NCBI GenBank assembly: GCA_947500295.1
Contig: CANMRM010000002.1
Coordinates: 496,001-560,000, forward strand
From: an uncultured Kordiimonas sp.
Lineage (GTDB): Bacteria; Pseudomonadota; Alphaproteobacteria; Sphingomonadales; Kordiimonadaceae
Direction: 5' to 3'
Length of the DNA stretch: 64,000 bases
Below are positions 35,497-43,519 of the stretch, piece after piece. Under the pieces are notes generated by a model, which did no database searches, was not told the origin of the DNA, and worked only from the letters and a program-made list of their open reading frames with translations. The translations under genes were made by a program, and so were the position numbers. The number at the start of each line of letters is the position of its first letter. Within the stretch, counting starts at the first letter, position 1.

Positions 35497-36528
35497 CTAT
35501 TGCAGAAATGTTGGCAACCTGCCTGCAGCCAACGCTGGCAACCCGATAGCCAACACAACACTGACAATCAGACCAATGAGCGCTCTCATAATGTCAGAAA
35601 CAATGTCCTGGAAGGCTTCTCTGCGGCTACGCAGCCCACCTACATAGCTGACTGCGATTTCCCGGCCAGCAAGCAGACCAAGGAACACCCACGTAGTGCT
35701 CATTGGGATATCGCTGATCTCTTTGAAGAAAATCAGAATCAACCCGTAGATGATATTCACCAACGCGGCACCGCGTACATCGGAAGTGTTGGTTTTGGAA
35801 AGGACGATCTCCTGGATCTTGCCACCGCGGCGAGCGAAAATAATGGCATGCAGCACCAGCATCACGATGGTCGCAAAAACAAGGAGCTCGAACGAAAAGG
35901 TTACGCTGATCGAACCGTCGGCGTTTGTGACGGTTTCCCTGGGCAGGAACACAAAAATGTTTGCCAGGTCCTGGATCAACCACTGTGACCACAAAAACGC
36001 GGTCGATGCCCACTGGATAACTGTCCATTTCAGGTCATGACTGGCCCTGGGCGTTTCGGCGATCCAACGTTCAAATGACCGGGCTACAAGCATGTAGACA
36101 ACCAATCCCGAAGTGGCGGCTACAACGTAGCCGGACCCACTTTTCACCAACATCTTGCCTAGGACTTCCTCAGTCTGCGATCCGCCGGTCAGGGTGAAGA
36201 TGGTAAGCACAAGAAATGTGGTCGAAACGGGAACCCCAAAGCGGGTGAGAATCAACAGAAACAAAGGTGGAATTGCATGCCACCATTGAATGCCGTCTTG
36301 ATAAGGGATCTGGTTCAGGCGACCGTAGGCGATGTCGCCAGCGTTACCGAAGTAACCATACATCAGCACTGCAACAATAATGGTACAGGCAAATGCCCAA
36401 AGCGTTACCCAAGGCCTGTGCGAATTCGAGGACAGAAATGTGCCCAATGTCTGGATTGCATCGTTTGCCACAATTGAATAGGCGGCCAATATGAATCCAA
36501 TGACCCCAAATATCTCAATGCCTGCCAC
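35497..36528 (-). CDS. PiT-like inorganic phosphate/anion permease homologue
   Basis: 343 residues with about 9-10 membrane segments. The inverted-repeat PiT signatures are recognisable in reduced form: AAYSIVANDAIQTLGTFLSS near the N-terminus (compare GANDxANxxGT of PiT) with GVPVSTTFLVLTIFTL, and in the second half SDIPMSTTWVFLGLLAGREI. This points to a distant relative of the PiT phosphate:cation symporters. The transported ion is unknown, and the second ND motif is not obvious. The GTG start at 36528 has GGGGGA upstream. It lies between two exported methyltransferase-like genes and an LCAT-like lipoprotein on the same strand, with 100- to 330-bp gaps. Confidence 0.62.
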   Translation of the reverse strand: MAGIEIFGVIGFILAAYSIVANDAIQTLGTFLSSNSHRPWVTLWAFACTIIVAVLMYGYFGNAGDIAYGRLNQIPYQDGIQWWHAIPPLFLLILTRFGVPVSTTFLVLTIFTLTGGSQTEEVLGKMLVKSGSGYVVAATSGLVVYMLVARSFERWIAETPRASHDLKWTVIQWASTAFLWSQWLIQDLANIFVFLPRETVTNADGSISVTFSFELLVFATIVMLVLHAIIFARRGGKIQEIVLSKTNTSDVRGAALVNIIYGLILIFFKEISDIPMSTTWVFLGLLAGREIAVSYVGGLRSRREAFQDIVSDIMRALIGLIVSVVLAIGLPALAAGRLPTFLQ

Positions 36529-36862
36529 TGTCTGTGGTCCCCCGGGTAAAGTCGTCGTGACACATCAATTAGCGCTATATCGCGCCCGGCGACATCTATA
36601 GAGCAGAAAACCGATTTGGGTAGTGTTAAACTTTTATGACAACAGAAAAAATCTCACTCAAAACAAGAATCTCATTGTGTGATTTCTATTTTATTTATTT
36701 ATTTTCAATGTTTTACCTGTTTCTTGCAATTGCAAAACCTCAGAGAAAAATGACTCGTCAGCGCGGCTTCAATCGCATCATTATTACATCGTAACCGTTT
36801 TCAAATACAGAGAGACGTGATCAGATTCCGATTTGACGATCCAAAGCGCATCAGCCCCAACT
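36529..36862. other. AT-rich intergenic region, nothing recognised
   Basis: 334 bp between two minus-strand genes. The stretch 36640-36740 is strongly AT-rich (TTTTATTTATTTATTTTC) and could contain the promoter of the permease gene. No open frame with protein-like composition, no strong inverted repeat and no RNA-gene signature were seen. Confidence 0.5.
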
Positions 36863-38338
36863 TCAGGGTATTGGCGACGGTAAAGGTTGCCCGTTTGCAG
36901 GCGCTTCAAGAAGCCAATAAAGCACATTGTCCCGAAAAGTATTGGATTTGGTAAGCCCAAGATGATCCTCGGGCAAAAAAATCGCGTGGGTATAATCAAT
37001 CGGCGTCTGAATACGCGGCTGCCATTCCCTTCCTTCGCGCTCATCCAACAGGACACTTGTCCTCAGGACAGTTCCGTCGCCCACACCTTGCTGAAGGTCA
37101 GTAAGCTCACCAGTCTCGCTGTCAATCGAAACAACTTTCCTTGTCGGCTCAGAATCACCAGCGACCAATATCATTTCCAGGCCAGGCGGCAGATACGCCG
37201 GTCGGTCAAGAGCCGCGGTAAAAGCTTTCGCGTTGATCAGGATTCTCGCCTGGAGGTCCAGCGCGATACGCTGTCTATCCTCCTGCCGCTCGATATTCGG
37301 CAAGAGGTTTTGGAGAACCTTGTCCTCCTCAGGGTCGGCAAGGCCCCATCCCATCTTTTGCCAAAGTGAGGGGTCAAACAGGTCTGCAACCGGCTGTTCC
37401 GGATCGCCGTCATAAACAATATGGCCGTGGCGAGCTCTCGGTAGCAATTCATATACCGCAGGAAATGTACCCATCAATGCCGGCTGGTAAAATGGCAGAA
37501 ACGGACGGCCAATATCCCGTCCTTCCACAAGATCAACAAGTGCATCTGCGGAACCGGCATTGGGCGTACCAACCAGCACAACCCGGCTGACATATTTGGC
37601 GCCTGCCCAGGTCAACTCTGGCAGGGTGCCGTCTTGCGGCAGCGGCTGGTCACCATACCGCAGCATATAACGCGTCACCAATCCCCCCATGGAATGCGCA
37701 ACGATATCAAACTTTACTTTGGCATCCTCAATGCCAAAACGCTTCCGGTACTCCGCCTGTACCTTCGCGTGCTGTTCCTCGATAAAACGAAACAGAACAG
37801 CCGCATTTTCAGCGCTGCTTCTGCGCCAATCAAACGCGTATTGAAAACAGGTATAGTGGTCCGAACCATAATCGACAGCGCCGGCAATGCCGAAGGACTG
37901 ATCACGATAGCCGCCCGCCCCAAGGGTCGACATAATAGCGGCATAGGCCTGTAGCTCAATCGGGATGCCCAAAATCTGGACCTTGATGCGGTCCATCACA
38001 CCATCCGGTTGAACGCCGTCCCGCAAATCAGCAAGCGGTCGACCTTCATCCATTGGCAATGAAATCAGCCGCGCCCCTTCTGCGTTTTGCGGATCCGCGG
38101 CGCCAAACACGAATGCACCCCAAACGGTAGTATCCGTTTCGCTGTCTTTCAGTCGAGACCCCAGAATGCCGGGGATCACAATGACCGGGTTGCGATCGGG
38201 ACGGTCGGTCGCAGCAGCCCGATTATAAAGAACATCCAGCTTGGCCGGCTCTGTATTGCCGGCGCACCCCGCCACAAGAAAGACCCCAAGGGCCGCCAGA
38301 CAATTCCTGACGCCTGTATTCAATATTCGCCCTCTCAT
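36863..38338 (-). CDS. LCAT-like acyltransferase/lipase lipoprotein
   Basis: 491 residues of the lecithin:cholesterol acyltransferase family (alpha/beta-hydrolase fold). It has a lipoprotein signal with lipobox LVAGC (CLAALGVFLVAGCAGN), the family opening PVIVIPGILGSRLKDS, an aromatic lid-region YQYAFDWRRSSAENA-like stretch, and the nucleophile elbow FDIVAHSMGGLVTRYML. The late catalytic His is likely in VGDGTVLRTSVLL...HAIFLPEDH. It would act on phospholipids or other acyl esters from the outer or inner membrane surface. An in-frame TTG 15 bp downstream of the ATG has a good AGAGGG site and may be the true start. It follows the copy-2 methyltransferase gene on the same strand, after a terminator. 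Confidence 0.85.
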   Translation of the reverse strand: MRGRILNTGVRNCLAALGVFLVAGCAGNTEPAKLDVLYNRAAATDRPDRNPVIVIPGILGSRLKDSETDTTVWGAFVFGAADPQNAEGARLISLPMDEGRPLADLRDGVQPDGVMDRIKVQILGIPIELQAYAAIMSTLGAGGYRDQSFGIAGAVDYGSDHYTCFQYAFDWRRSSAENAAVLFRFIEEQHAKVQAEYRKRFGIEDAKVKFDIVAHSMGGLVTRYMLRYGDQPLPQDGTLPELTWAGAKYVSRVVLVGTPNAGSADALVDLVEGRDIGRPFLPFYQPALMGTFPAVYELLPRARHGHIVYDGDPEQPVADLFDPSLWQKMGWGLADPEEDKVLQNLLPNIERQEDRQRIALDLQARILINAKAFTAALDRPAYLPPGLEMILVAGDSEPTRKVVSIDSETGELTDLQQGVGDGTVLRTSVLLDEREGREWQPRIQTPIDYTHAIFLPEDHLGLTKSNTFRDNVLYWLLEAPANGQPLPSPIP

Positions 38339-38343
38339 TCTCT

Positions 38344-38378
38344 TAACAAAAACTCCAGCGCGCCTGTCGCGCGCCGGA
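38344..38378 (-). terminator. Rho-independent terminator after methyltransferase copy 2
   Basis: On the minus strand a 10-bp stem (TCCGGCGCGC / GCGCGCTGGA, one G-T pair) with loop GACAG is followed by GTTTTTGTT. It lies between the methyltransferase and LCAT genes, so the latter needs its own promoter or read-through. Confidence 0.75.
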
Positions 38379-38395
38379 GAATGGGTACCGAAAAG

Positions 38396-39169
38396 CTATT
38401 TCGTAAACTTCATGATGAAGCGATCCGTTTTTCCACGAAACTCCGGCCGAAATGGAGACTGTGAAGGATCATCCTCGGAATTGGCGAGGATACCGCTCTC
38501 TTCGGCGAACGTGAAACCAGCGGCCTCAACCTGGGAACGTACGAAAGCTGAATTTATTCGGTGCAGCTTATCACCCATTTCAGCCCCGGTACCGTCTGGA
38601 GCCTCGTGGTCGATAATAACAAAGCTGCCCCCTGGTTTGAGCGACCGATATATGGATGCCAGAACGGCTGGCATGTCCTCAGGAGCGGTCCGTGCCTCAT
38701 GCTTCATGAAATAGTCATGATACGCCAGAACGGACATGACAACATCAACGCTGCCCTCCGGCAAATCCACGACTTCACTGTCAACATTCAAAGGCGTGAC
38801 ATTGCTCAAACGCTCAGTAAATCGCGCGGGCACGGTTTTGCGCATGAAAGCCCAGTATACAGCGCCGTTATGCGCCACGACATTGCCGCCATCGCCAACA
38901 ATGTGCGACAAAATTTCGCTGTAATAGCCACCACCCGAATTCAGATCGAGCACGGTCATGCCCGGCTTAACGCCCGCGAACATCAAGACTTCAGCAGGCT
39001 TCCTGTTGCCGTCGCGTGCCCGATCCTCTTCCGGCCGGTCCGTATGTGCAACAGCCGCCATAATCGCGCCGTGATGGTCGGCATGAACCACAGAAGCGGC
39101 AACGGAACCAATCACAAGGCTGGTCGCCAAAACGGCACTCTTAAGCGCCAAACCAAATTTTTGTTTCAA
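38396..39169 (-). CDS. Exported methyltransferase-fold protein, COG4798 type (copy 2)
   Basis: About 257 residues with a long signal peptide (SAVLATSLVIGSVAASVVHA) and a mature protein beginning DHHGAIM. This copy has the best SAM loop of the four: GVKPGMTVLDLNSGGGYYSE, then DVVMSVLAYHDYF (post-II region) and SLKPGGSFVIIDHEAPDGTG. The end GKTDRFIMKFTK matches the family tail. I prefer the TTG at 39169: GGGGAGA stands 6 nt upstream. A GTG at 39184 in frame lacks such a site. Function unknown; periplasmic SAM has not been demonstrated to my knowledge, so activity there is an open question. Confidence 0.75.
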   Translation of the reverse strand: MKQKFGLALKSAVLATSLVIGSVAASVVHADHHGAIMAAVAHTDRPEEDRARDGNRKPAEVLMFAGVKPGMTVLDLNSGGGYYSEILSHIVGDGGNVVAHNGAVYWAFMRKTVPARFTERLSNVTPLNVDSEVVDLPEGSVDVVMSVLAYHDYFMKHEARTAPEDMPAVLASIYRSLKPGGSFVIIDHEAPDGTGAEMGDKLHRINSAFVRSQVEAAGFTFAEESGILANSEDDPSQSPFRPEFRGKTDRFIMKFTK

Positions 39170-39357
39170 GAGTATTCTCCCCACAGGTTTGAATAAGGGT
39201 GTTTAACCCTGCCCCAATAGCAGAATACAAGACCGGTTTTAGCTGTCCAATCACGAATATGGTATCTAACAAACCGTTGACGGGACCAACGGTTTTCCGA
39301 CACTCTGCCGAACATGACAGGCTTGCCGCCATCCGCTAAACCATGCAGGAGACAACG

Positions 39358-39804
39358 ATGCGAAAAATATTGGTCCCTCCCCTGATGCTGATCCTGTGCA
39401 TCATCGGCATGATACTTTTGCACAGATACGGATCGCCGACGATCGTCGTGACAGAAGGTGCCAGAATGGTCGGGTTTTTACTGCTTGCACTTGGCGTCAT
39501 TCTGCCAGCTTGGGGAGCCTATATATTCCGGCGGCGCGAAACCAACATAATCCCCTACAAAAGCCCTGATAAAATGGTCATGGAAGGGCCATTCCGCTTT
39601 TCAAGAAACCCGATGTATCTGGGTATGCTTCTGGTAACAATGGGTGTTGCCGTTCGACTTGGCTCGTTGGAAAGCCTGATATTTGTCGCCCTTTTCTTCG
39701 CAGTGGCAAACTGGTGGTACATCCCGTTTGAAGAAATGAAAATGGAGGCTGTATTCGGGGAAGCCTTCGACGACTATAAATCCAGTGTAAGAAGGTGGTT
39801 GTAG
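39358..39804 (+). CDS. Membrane methyltransferase, ICMT/PEMT family
   Basis: 148 residues with four hydrophobic segments, belonging to the isoprenylcysteine carboxyl methyltransferase / phospholipid methyltransferase superfamily. The conserved region is GPFRFSRNPMYLGMLLVTMG (SAM-binding RNPxY motif) followed by FEEMKMEAVFGEAFDDYKSS, the canonical E-x-x-L/M-x-x-x-FG-x-x-Y end. It methylates a lipid or small thiol/carboxyl compound at the inner membrane, using cytoplasmic SAM. ATG 39358 has AGGAGA 6 nt upstream, preferable to the ATG at 39343. It is divergent from methyltransferase copy 2 and convergent with copy 3. Confidence 0.87.
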   Translation: MRKILVPPLMLILCIIGMILLHRYGSPTIVVTEGARMVGFLLLALGVILPAWGAYIFRRRETNIIPYKSPDKMVMEGPFRFSRNPMYLGMLLVTMGVAVRLGSLESLIFVALFFAVANWWYIPFEEMKMEAVFGEAFDDYKSSVRRWL

Positions 39805-39807
39805 CGG

Positions 39808-39832
39808 GCGGCGTATGCAGCGCATACACCGC
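39808..39832. terminator. Hairpin between convergent methyltransferase genes
   Basis: An 11-bp stem with one mismatch (GCGGCGTATGC / GCATACACCGC) around a 3-nt loop, 4 bp after the plus-strand stop codon. It lacks a long T-run, so it may act mainly as an RNA-stabilising or weak terminator hairpin. Confidence 0.55.
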
Positions 39833-39856
39833 TCTGGCTTGATTGTTTGTGCTGAT

Positions 39857-40738
39857 CTATTCCGGCTTGCGGAACTTTAGTGTCATACGGTCAGATTCGC
39901 CGATTGCCTCCATGCGCGCGCGCCTTTCCGGATCATCGTCGCTGCCTGCAAGACGAGGAAGCAGTCGCCAGACATAATCGCCCTCACCCGGCTGGTCTTT
40001 CGGGTTGGCGTTAATTTCACTAGCACCAAGAAACTCAAAACCGGCAGCCCTCATGTTCTCGATAAGCGGTGCCTGTTTGATGTATCCGTTGAAACCCTTG
40101 GCCCACTCTTCATCTGCATCAGCTGGTGCCCGGTGCTGCACAATCCCGACGATACCACCGGGTTTCAATGCCGCATATATTTCCGCGAACGCCTTGCTGC
40201 GTGTTCCAATTCTGTCTTCGTACTTGTTCAGGTGGTGCATGGCGCGAAACAGCAAAAACGCGTCAACCGTCCCCTTCACATCTTCAGGCATGGCACCAAA
40301 GAGGAAAGCACCAACAGCCGTTTTGCCATCGCCGCGCCAGTCGGTTGCCTCTTCAATGTAGGTTGCTGGCCAATTCCTGAACCGTTCCATACGCTCCGCA
40401 TTATCACCATAGTCAAGGGCACGATGATCAAGGGCATAACTGACCCCGATCAGTTTGCCGTTGTCGCCCAGATAGGGCAGCAGAATGTTGCTGTAGTAGC
40501 TGCCAGCCAAGGTGTCGGCGACAGTCATGCCGGGCTTAATACCCAGAAACGCGAGCGTTTCCATTGGATGCCGAAATTCGTAGCGAGCTTTCACGCTATC
40601 AGGTTGTGCATCCAGAACCGCCGCCAGTTTTTCTTTTTCGTTGGCGGTCAACTCATCAGCGGTCACCATGCCGGAAAGGCCCACAACAGCTGCCAGCAAC
40701 AGTGTGCCTAGTCCAAGTCGGTTTAGTTTGGTGATCAT
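39857..40738 (-). CDS. Exported methyltransferase-fold protein, COG4798 type (copy 3)
   Basis: 293 residues. The signal peptide is LGLGTLLLAAVVGLSGMVTA. The family landmarks are YEFRHPMETLAFLGIKPGMT, then VADTLAGSYYSNILLPYLGD where the SAM loop should be (no G-x-G-x-G, so degenerate). Further on come AFLLFRAMHHLNKYEDR, ALKPGGIVGIVQHRAPADAD and the tail GESDRMTLKFRKPE. It is closest to copy 1 in the YRHP/FRHPMETL and tail segments. It is predicted periplasmic. AGGAGGG precedes the ATG. A 50-bp gap separates it from the convergent ICMT-like gene. Confidence 0.75.
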   Translation of the reverse strand: MITKLNRLGLGTLLLAAVVGLSGMVTADELTANEKEKLAAVLDAQPDSVKARYEFRHPMETLAFLGIKPGMTVADTLAGSYYSNILLPYLGDNGKLIGVSYALDHRALDYGDNAERMERFRNWPATYIEEATDWRGDGKTAVGAFLFGAMPEDVKGTVDAFLLFRAMHHLNKYEDRIGTRSKAFAEIYAALKPGGIVGIVQHRAPADADEEWAKGFNGYIKQAPLIENMRAAGFEFLGASEINANPKDQPGEGDYVWRLLPRLAGSDDDPERRARMEAIGESDRMTLKFRKPE

Positions 40739-40845
40739 CTAGCCCTCCTGATCTGTCCAATTCACTTAAGTTTAATCTTTAGCGGCGCACCATTGCAGAA
40801 ATTTTGCGCCCGTGAAACTCACTTTTTTCTAAAGTGCTTCACCAT

Positions 40846-41574
40846 CTATTCAGGTACTCGCTTCCCGGCGTAATCAAACACCCCACCAGACTGCCCTGCA
40901 GTTGCCTGCTCGACCACATCAACCAGCATCGCAGCCGATTTTTGAGGTGTGAATAGCTTTTCTTCTGGCACGCCCCGTTGGAACGGTTTCGACAATTCGG
41001 TGTCCACCGTTCCCGGATGCAATCCAAGACAGACAGCATCGGGGTTGGTGCGCCGCCACTCTATAGAAATGGTCCTGAGCATCATATTGAGGGCTGCTTT
41101 TGAAGCCCTGTAAGCGTACCAGCCACCAAGCCTGTTGTCTGAAATACTGCCGACGCGAGCCGACAAGGCAGCAAATACAGTGCGCCGTTTCCGCGGCATC
41201 AGCGGCAGGAAGTGTCTAGCCAGCATGGAGGGCGCAACAACATTGACATCAAGAACACTGCGCAAGTTTTCTGCGTCCAGTTGCCGCAAAGACTTCTCTG
41301 GCTGGAGCTCGCCAGAATGCAAAAGCCCGATTGCCGAAATTACCGTGACCGGTTGACCAAGCGACCGGAGAACCTCGACAATACCGTCGACCTCTCCTTG
41401 CTTGAAGATATCTGCCTGCAGTACCTTAACCCCACCAAGATCCATGTTGACGGGGCGGCGCGCCACCAAAACAGTGGAAGAATGCCCGCCACGGGACGCA
41501 AGCTCCTTTGCCAGGGCGCAGCCAAGACCTCCCCCTCCCCAAACCACAGCAACGGTGTCTTCTAAATCACTCAT
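40846..41574 (-). CDS. Short-chain dehydrogenase/reductase (CsgA-like SDR)
   Basis: 242 residues, Rossmann-fold SDR. The cofactor motif reads VAVVWGGGGLGCALAKELA, a variant in which the usual TGxxxGxG Thr is replaced by Trp. The active site is YAYRASKAALNMML (Y-x3-K), with the serine region AALSARVGSISDN. The C-terminal LHPGTVDTELSKPF is typical of this group of cell-cell-signalling-factor-like SDRs. Cytoplasmic; the substrate is unknown. ATG 41574 is preferred over upstream in-frame ATGs because GAGG lies at its 5' side. It lies 107 bp upstream of the copy-3 methyltransferase on the same strand. Confidence 0.87.
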   Translation of the reverse strand: MSDLEDTVAVVWGGGGLGCALAKELASRGGHSSTVLVARRPVNMDLGGVKVLQADIFKQGEVDGIVEVLRSLGQPVTVISAIGLLHSGELQPEKSLRQLDAENLRSVLDVNVVAPSMLARHFLPLMPRKRRTVFAALSARVGSISDNRLGGWYAYRASKAALNMMLRTISIEWRRTNPDAVCLGLHPGTVDTELSKPFQRGVPEEKLFTPQKSAAMLVDVVEQATAGQSGGVFDYAGKRVPE

Positions 41575-41713
41575 AATCCTCATACGCACCCTACCAACAT
41601 GCGGATGCTAAGATGTTGTGAAAAATAGTTTTTTTGACCCAGGACAATAGTCGGGGCTATGTTGCAGTCTGAGAGTTCTTCTCCGCCAACTGGGGTGACT
41701 TTGGGAGCAAACG

Positions 41714-43519
41714 TTGGAATTCTTGATCATCTCATCACCGCTGTTGGAAAACCTCCAGCAGCCGATTGAGCAATCTCTGTCGGACGCGCCGCCAATGCAG
41801 CCCCTGGCCCGGCCTCTTCAGTATTTCAATTTCGGCAGCCTTTTCCTGGCTGCCAATGACCTCGTCTCGAATGACATCTGTGCAATCGGTTTTGACGGGC
41901 ATGCCACCGCAAATGACAAAGCATACATGAGCGCTGACAATCGTTCGCCCAGCGTCGAACAGGCAGGTAAATTCCTGGATGGCTGCATGGACGCCATGAA
42001 TACATGTGACATGCAAGGTGTCTTCACGCTGGTGAGAGTGAACCCACACACAAAAGCATTCTCTGTGGCCGTTGATCCATTTTCGGTTTACCCCGTTTTT
42101 ATCTGCGGCTTTGGGGAGACCCTGATCGTAAGCAACAACAGCCTTCTGATTGCGGCTGCCGTTAAGTCCTTTGGTCTGACCTTGACGCGCTCAAGCAAAG
42201 CACTGGGGTACGAGGCGGCTGTGGGTGGTGGCAGTGGCGATCGCACCGGATATCGTGAAATATCCCTTCTGCCCGTCGGCAAGATAGTGACCGGTATCGG
42301 CCCCAACTGGCGTATCCTGGACATGGCAAAGCCAGCCCTGGGCACTGCCGCGACATACAAAGAGTGGCTCGAAAGCTGCGCACATCGGCTTACCGGACAC
42401 CTCAAAACCTGGGCAACTTCGGCCTCCTCTCAGGCATCACTCAACATGTCAATTGGAACAGGCGTCCGCTCAAACATCATACTTGCAGCCGCAGCTCGTG
42501 CCGGCGCGCCGACAGACCATTTGGCCTTCAGAGTAGAAGATGCCCAGTCAGCATTATTTATTGAACGTTCCGTGAGCGCGCTTTTTGGAGATGGCAAGCC
42601 TGCGAGCATCCACACTCGCCACATAAGGCCGCAGACTTATAAGGGTTTTCTTCAAACGGTGCAGTTTTCGCAAGGTCTGGCGATCTATGATCACCGTTGG
42701 GGCGCACCTGAGGCCGGCGGGGAAACGCACCTGTTGACCGACACGGCGGATGAAGCCTTGTTTCACCCTTATGAGCCGCCAAAATGGGGCAGCCTTTTTT
42801 GGAGGTCCCCATTTTCCCGAATGATTAAGCTCTCGAACGGTGACCCGGTTTTTACAGCCTGTGCAGCACGATACTTCGGCGGCCTGGGGGCTGCCAATAA
42901 GCGAGCAGCTGCTCGCTGGGCCCATATGTTTTCTCACCAAAAAAGCGCTCTCAGCGATCTGTTTCAAAAGGATTTTCTGCGACAAGCCATCAAAAACCAG
43001 CTTGATGACATGGAGGAAAACCTGTCCGCGCCCAGCGTATTTAGACCAGAGTATTATCACCGCAATCCCATGCGGCGACGCACCGGCACCCTCTATCTCG
43101 CCTCTGTGAACAGGCCTGCCTGTTCTCCCCTCCTCGATCCGTTACTTTCGGCACGGGCTCAGCGCGAGTTTGCGCCGGATGTTCCACGGTCAGTAGTCTT
43201 AAAGGATTTGCTCGATATTCTCGCTGGCAAGCAGGTATCCCGCCACCTGCGTCGCCTGTCCAGCGCACAACCGCGCAGGCCGGAAACAAAGCGAAGCGCA
43301 ACCCGACATTATCAAAGTTTACTCGAAGGCATTGAACCGCACATTGTGGACCTGGCGCATTCGCTGCCCCCTCACGCTGAGCCATGGACCTATCTGCACC
43401 GCAAAACATTCCTTGGAACGATCAACAGTCGCAAAAAGCTCAACCCAGCTGACGTACTCGGCTTGTACCAGATGCTCTTGTGGGGCTCAGGAATATTCCC
43501 TGATGCTGATCAGTCCTGA
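41714..43519 (+). CDS. Degenerate asparagine-synthase-like protein
   Basis: 601 residues. The N-terminal third resembles a class II amidotransferase (Ntn) domain as in AsnB: VFTLVRVNPHTKAFSVAVDP, then VYPVFICGFGETLIVSNNSL. The catalytic Cys at position 2 is absent (the chain starts MEFLII). The middle resembles the synthetase domain, with LNMSIGTGVRSNIILAAAAR where functional enzymes have the ATP pyrophosphate loop SGGxDS; here it is SIGTGVR (residues 246-252). Both active sites therefore look dead. Lasso-peptide cyclases also lose the Cys but keep the PP-loop. The TTG start has GGGAG 8 nt upstream. The stop overlaps the convergent cytochrome gene by 10 bp. A glycan- or peptide-related structural role is possible; assignment is tentative. 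Confidence 0.55.
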   Translation: MEFLIISSPLLENLQQPIEQSLSDAPPMQPLARPLQYFNFGSLFLAANDLVSNDICAIGFDGHATANDKAYMSADNRSPSVEQAGKFLDGCMDAMNTCDMQGVFTLVRVNPHTKAFSVAVDPFSVYPVFICGFGETLIVSNNSLLIAAAVKSFGLTLTRSSKALGYEAAVGGGSGDRTGYREISLLPVGKIVTGIGPNWRILDMAKPALGTAATYKEWLESCAHRLTGHLKTWATSASSQASLNMSIGTGVRSNIILAAAARAGAPTDHLAFRVEDAQSALFIERSVSALFGDGKPASIHTRHIRPQTYKGFLQTVQFSQGLAIYDHRWGAPEAGGETHLLTDTADEALFHPYEPPKWGSLFWRSPFSRMIKLSNGDPVFTACAARYFGGLGAANKRAAARWAHMFSHQKSALSDLFQKDFLRQAIKNQLDDMEENLSAPSVFRPEYYHRNPMRRRTGTLYLASVNRPACSPLLDPLLSARAQREFAPDVPRSVVLKDLLDILAGKQVSRHLRRLSSAQPRRPETKRSATRHYQSLLEGIEPHIVDLAHSLPPHAEPWTYLHRKTFLGTINSRKKLNPADVLGLYQMLLWGSGIFPDADQS

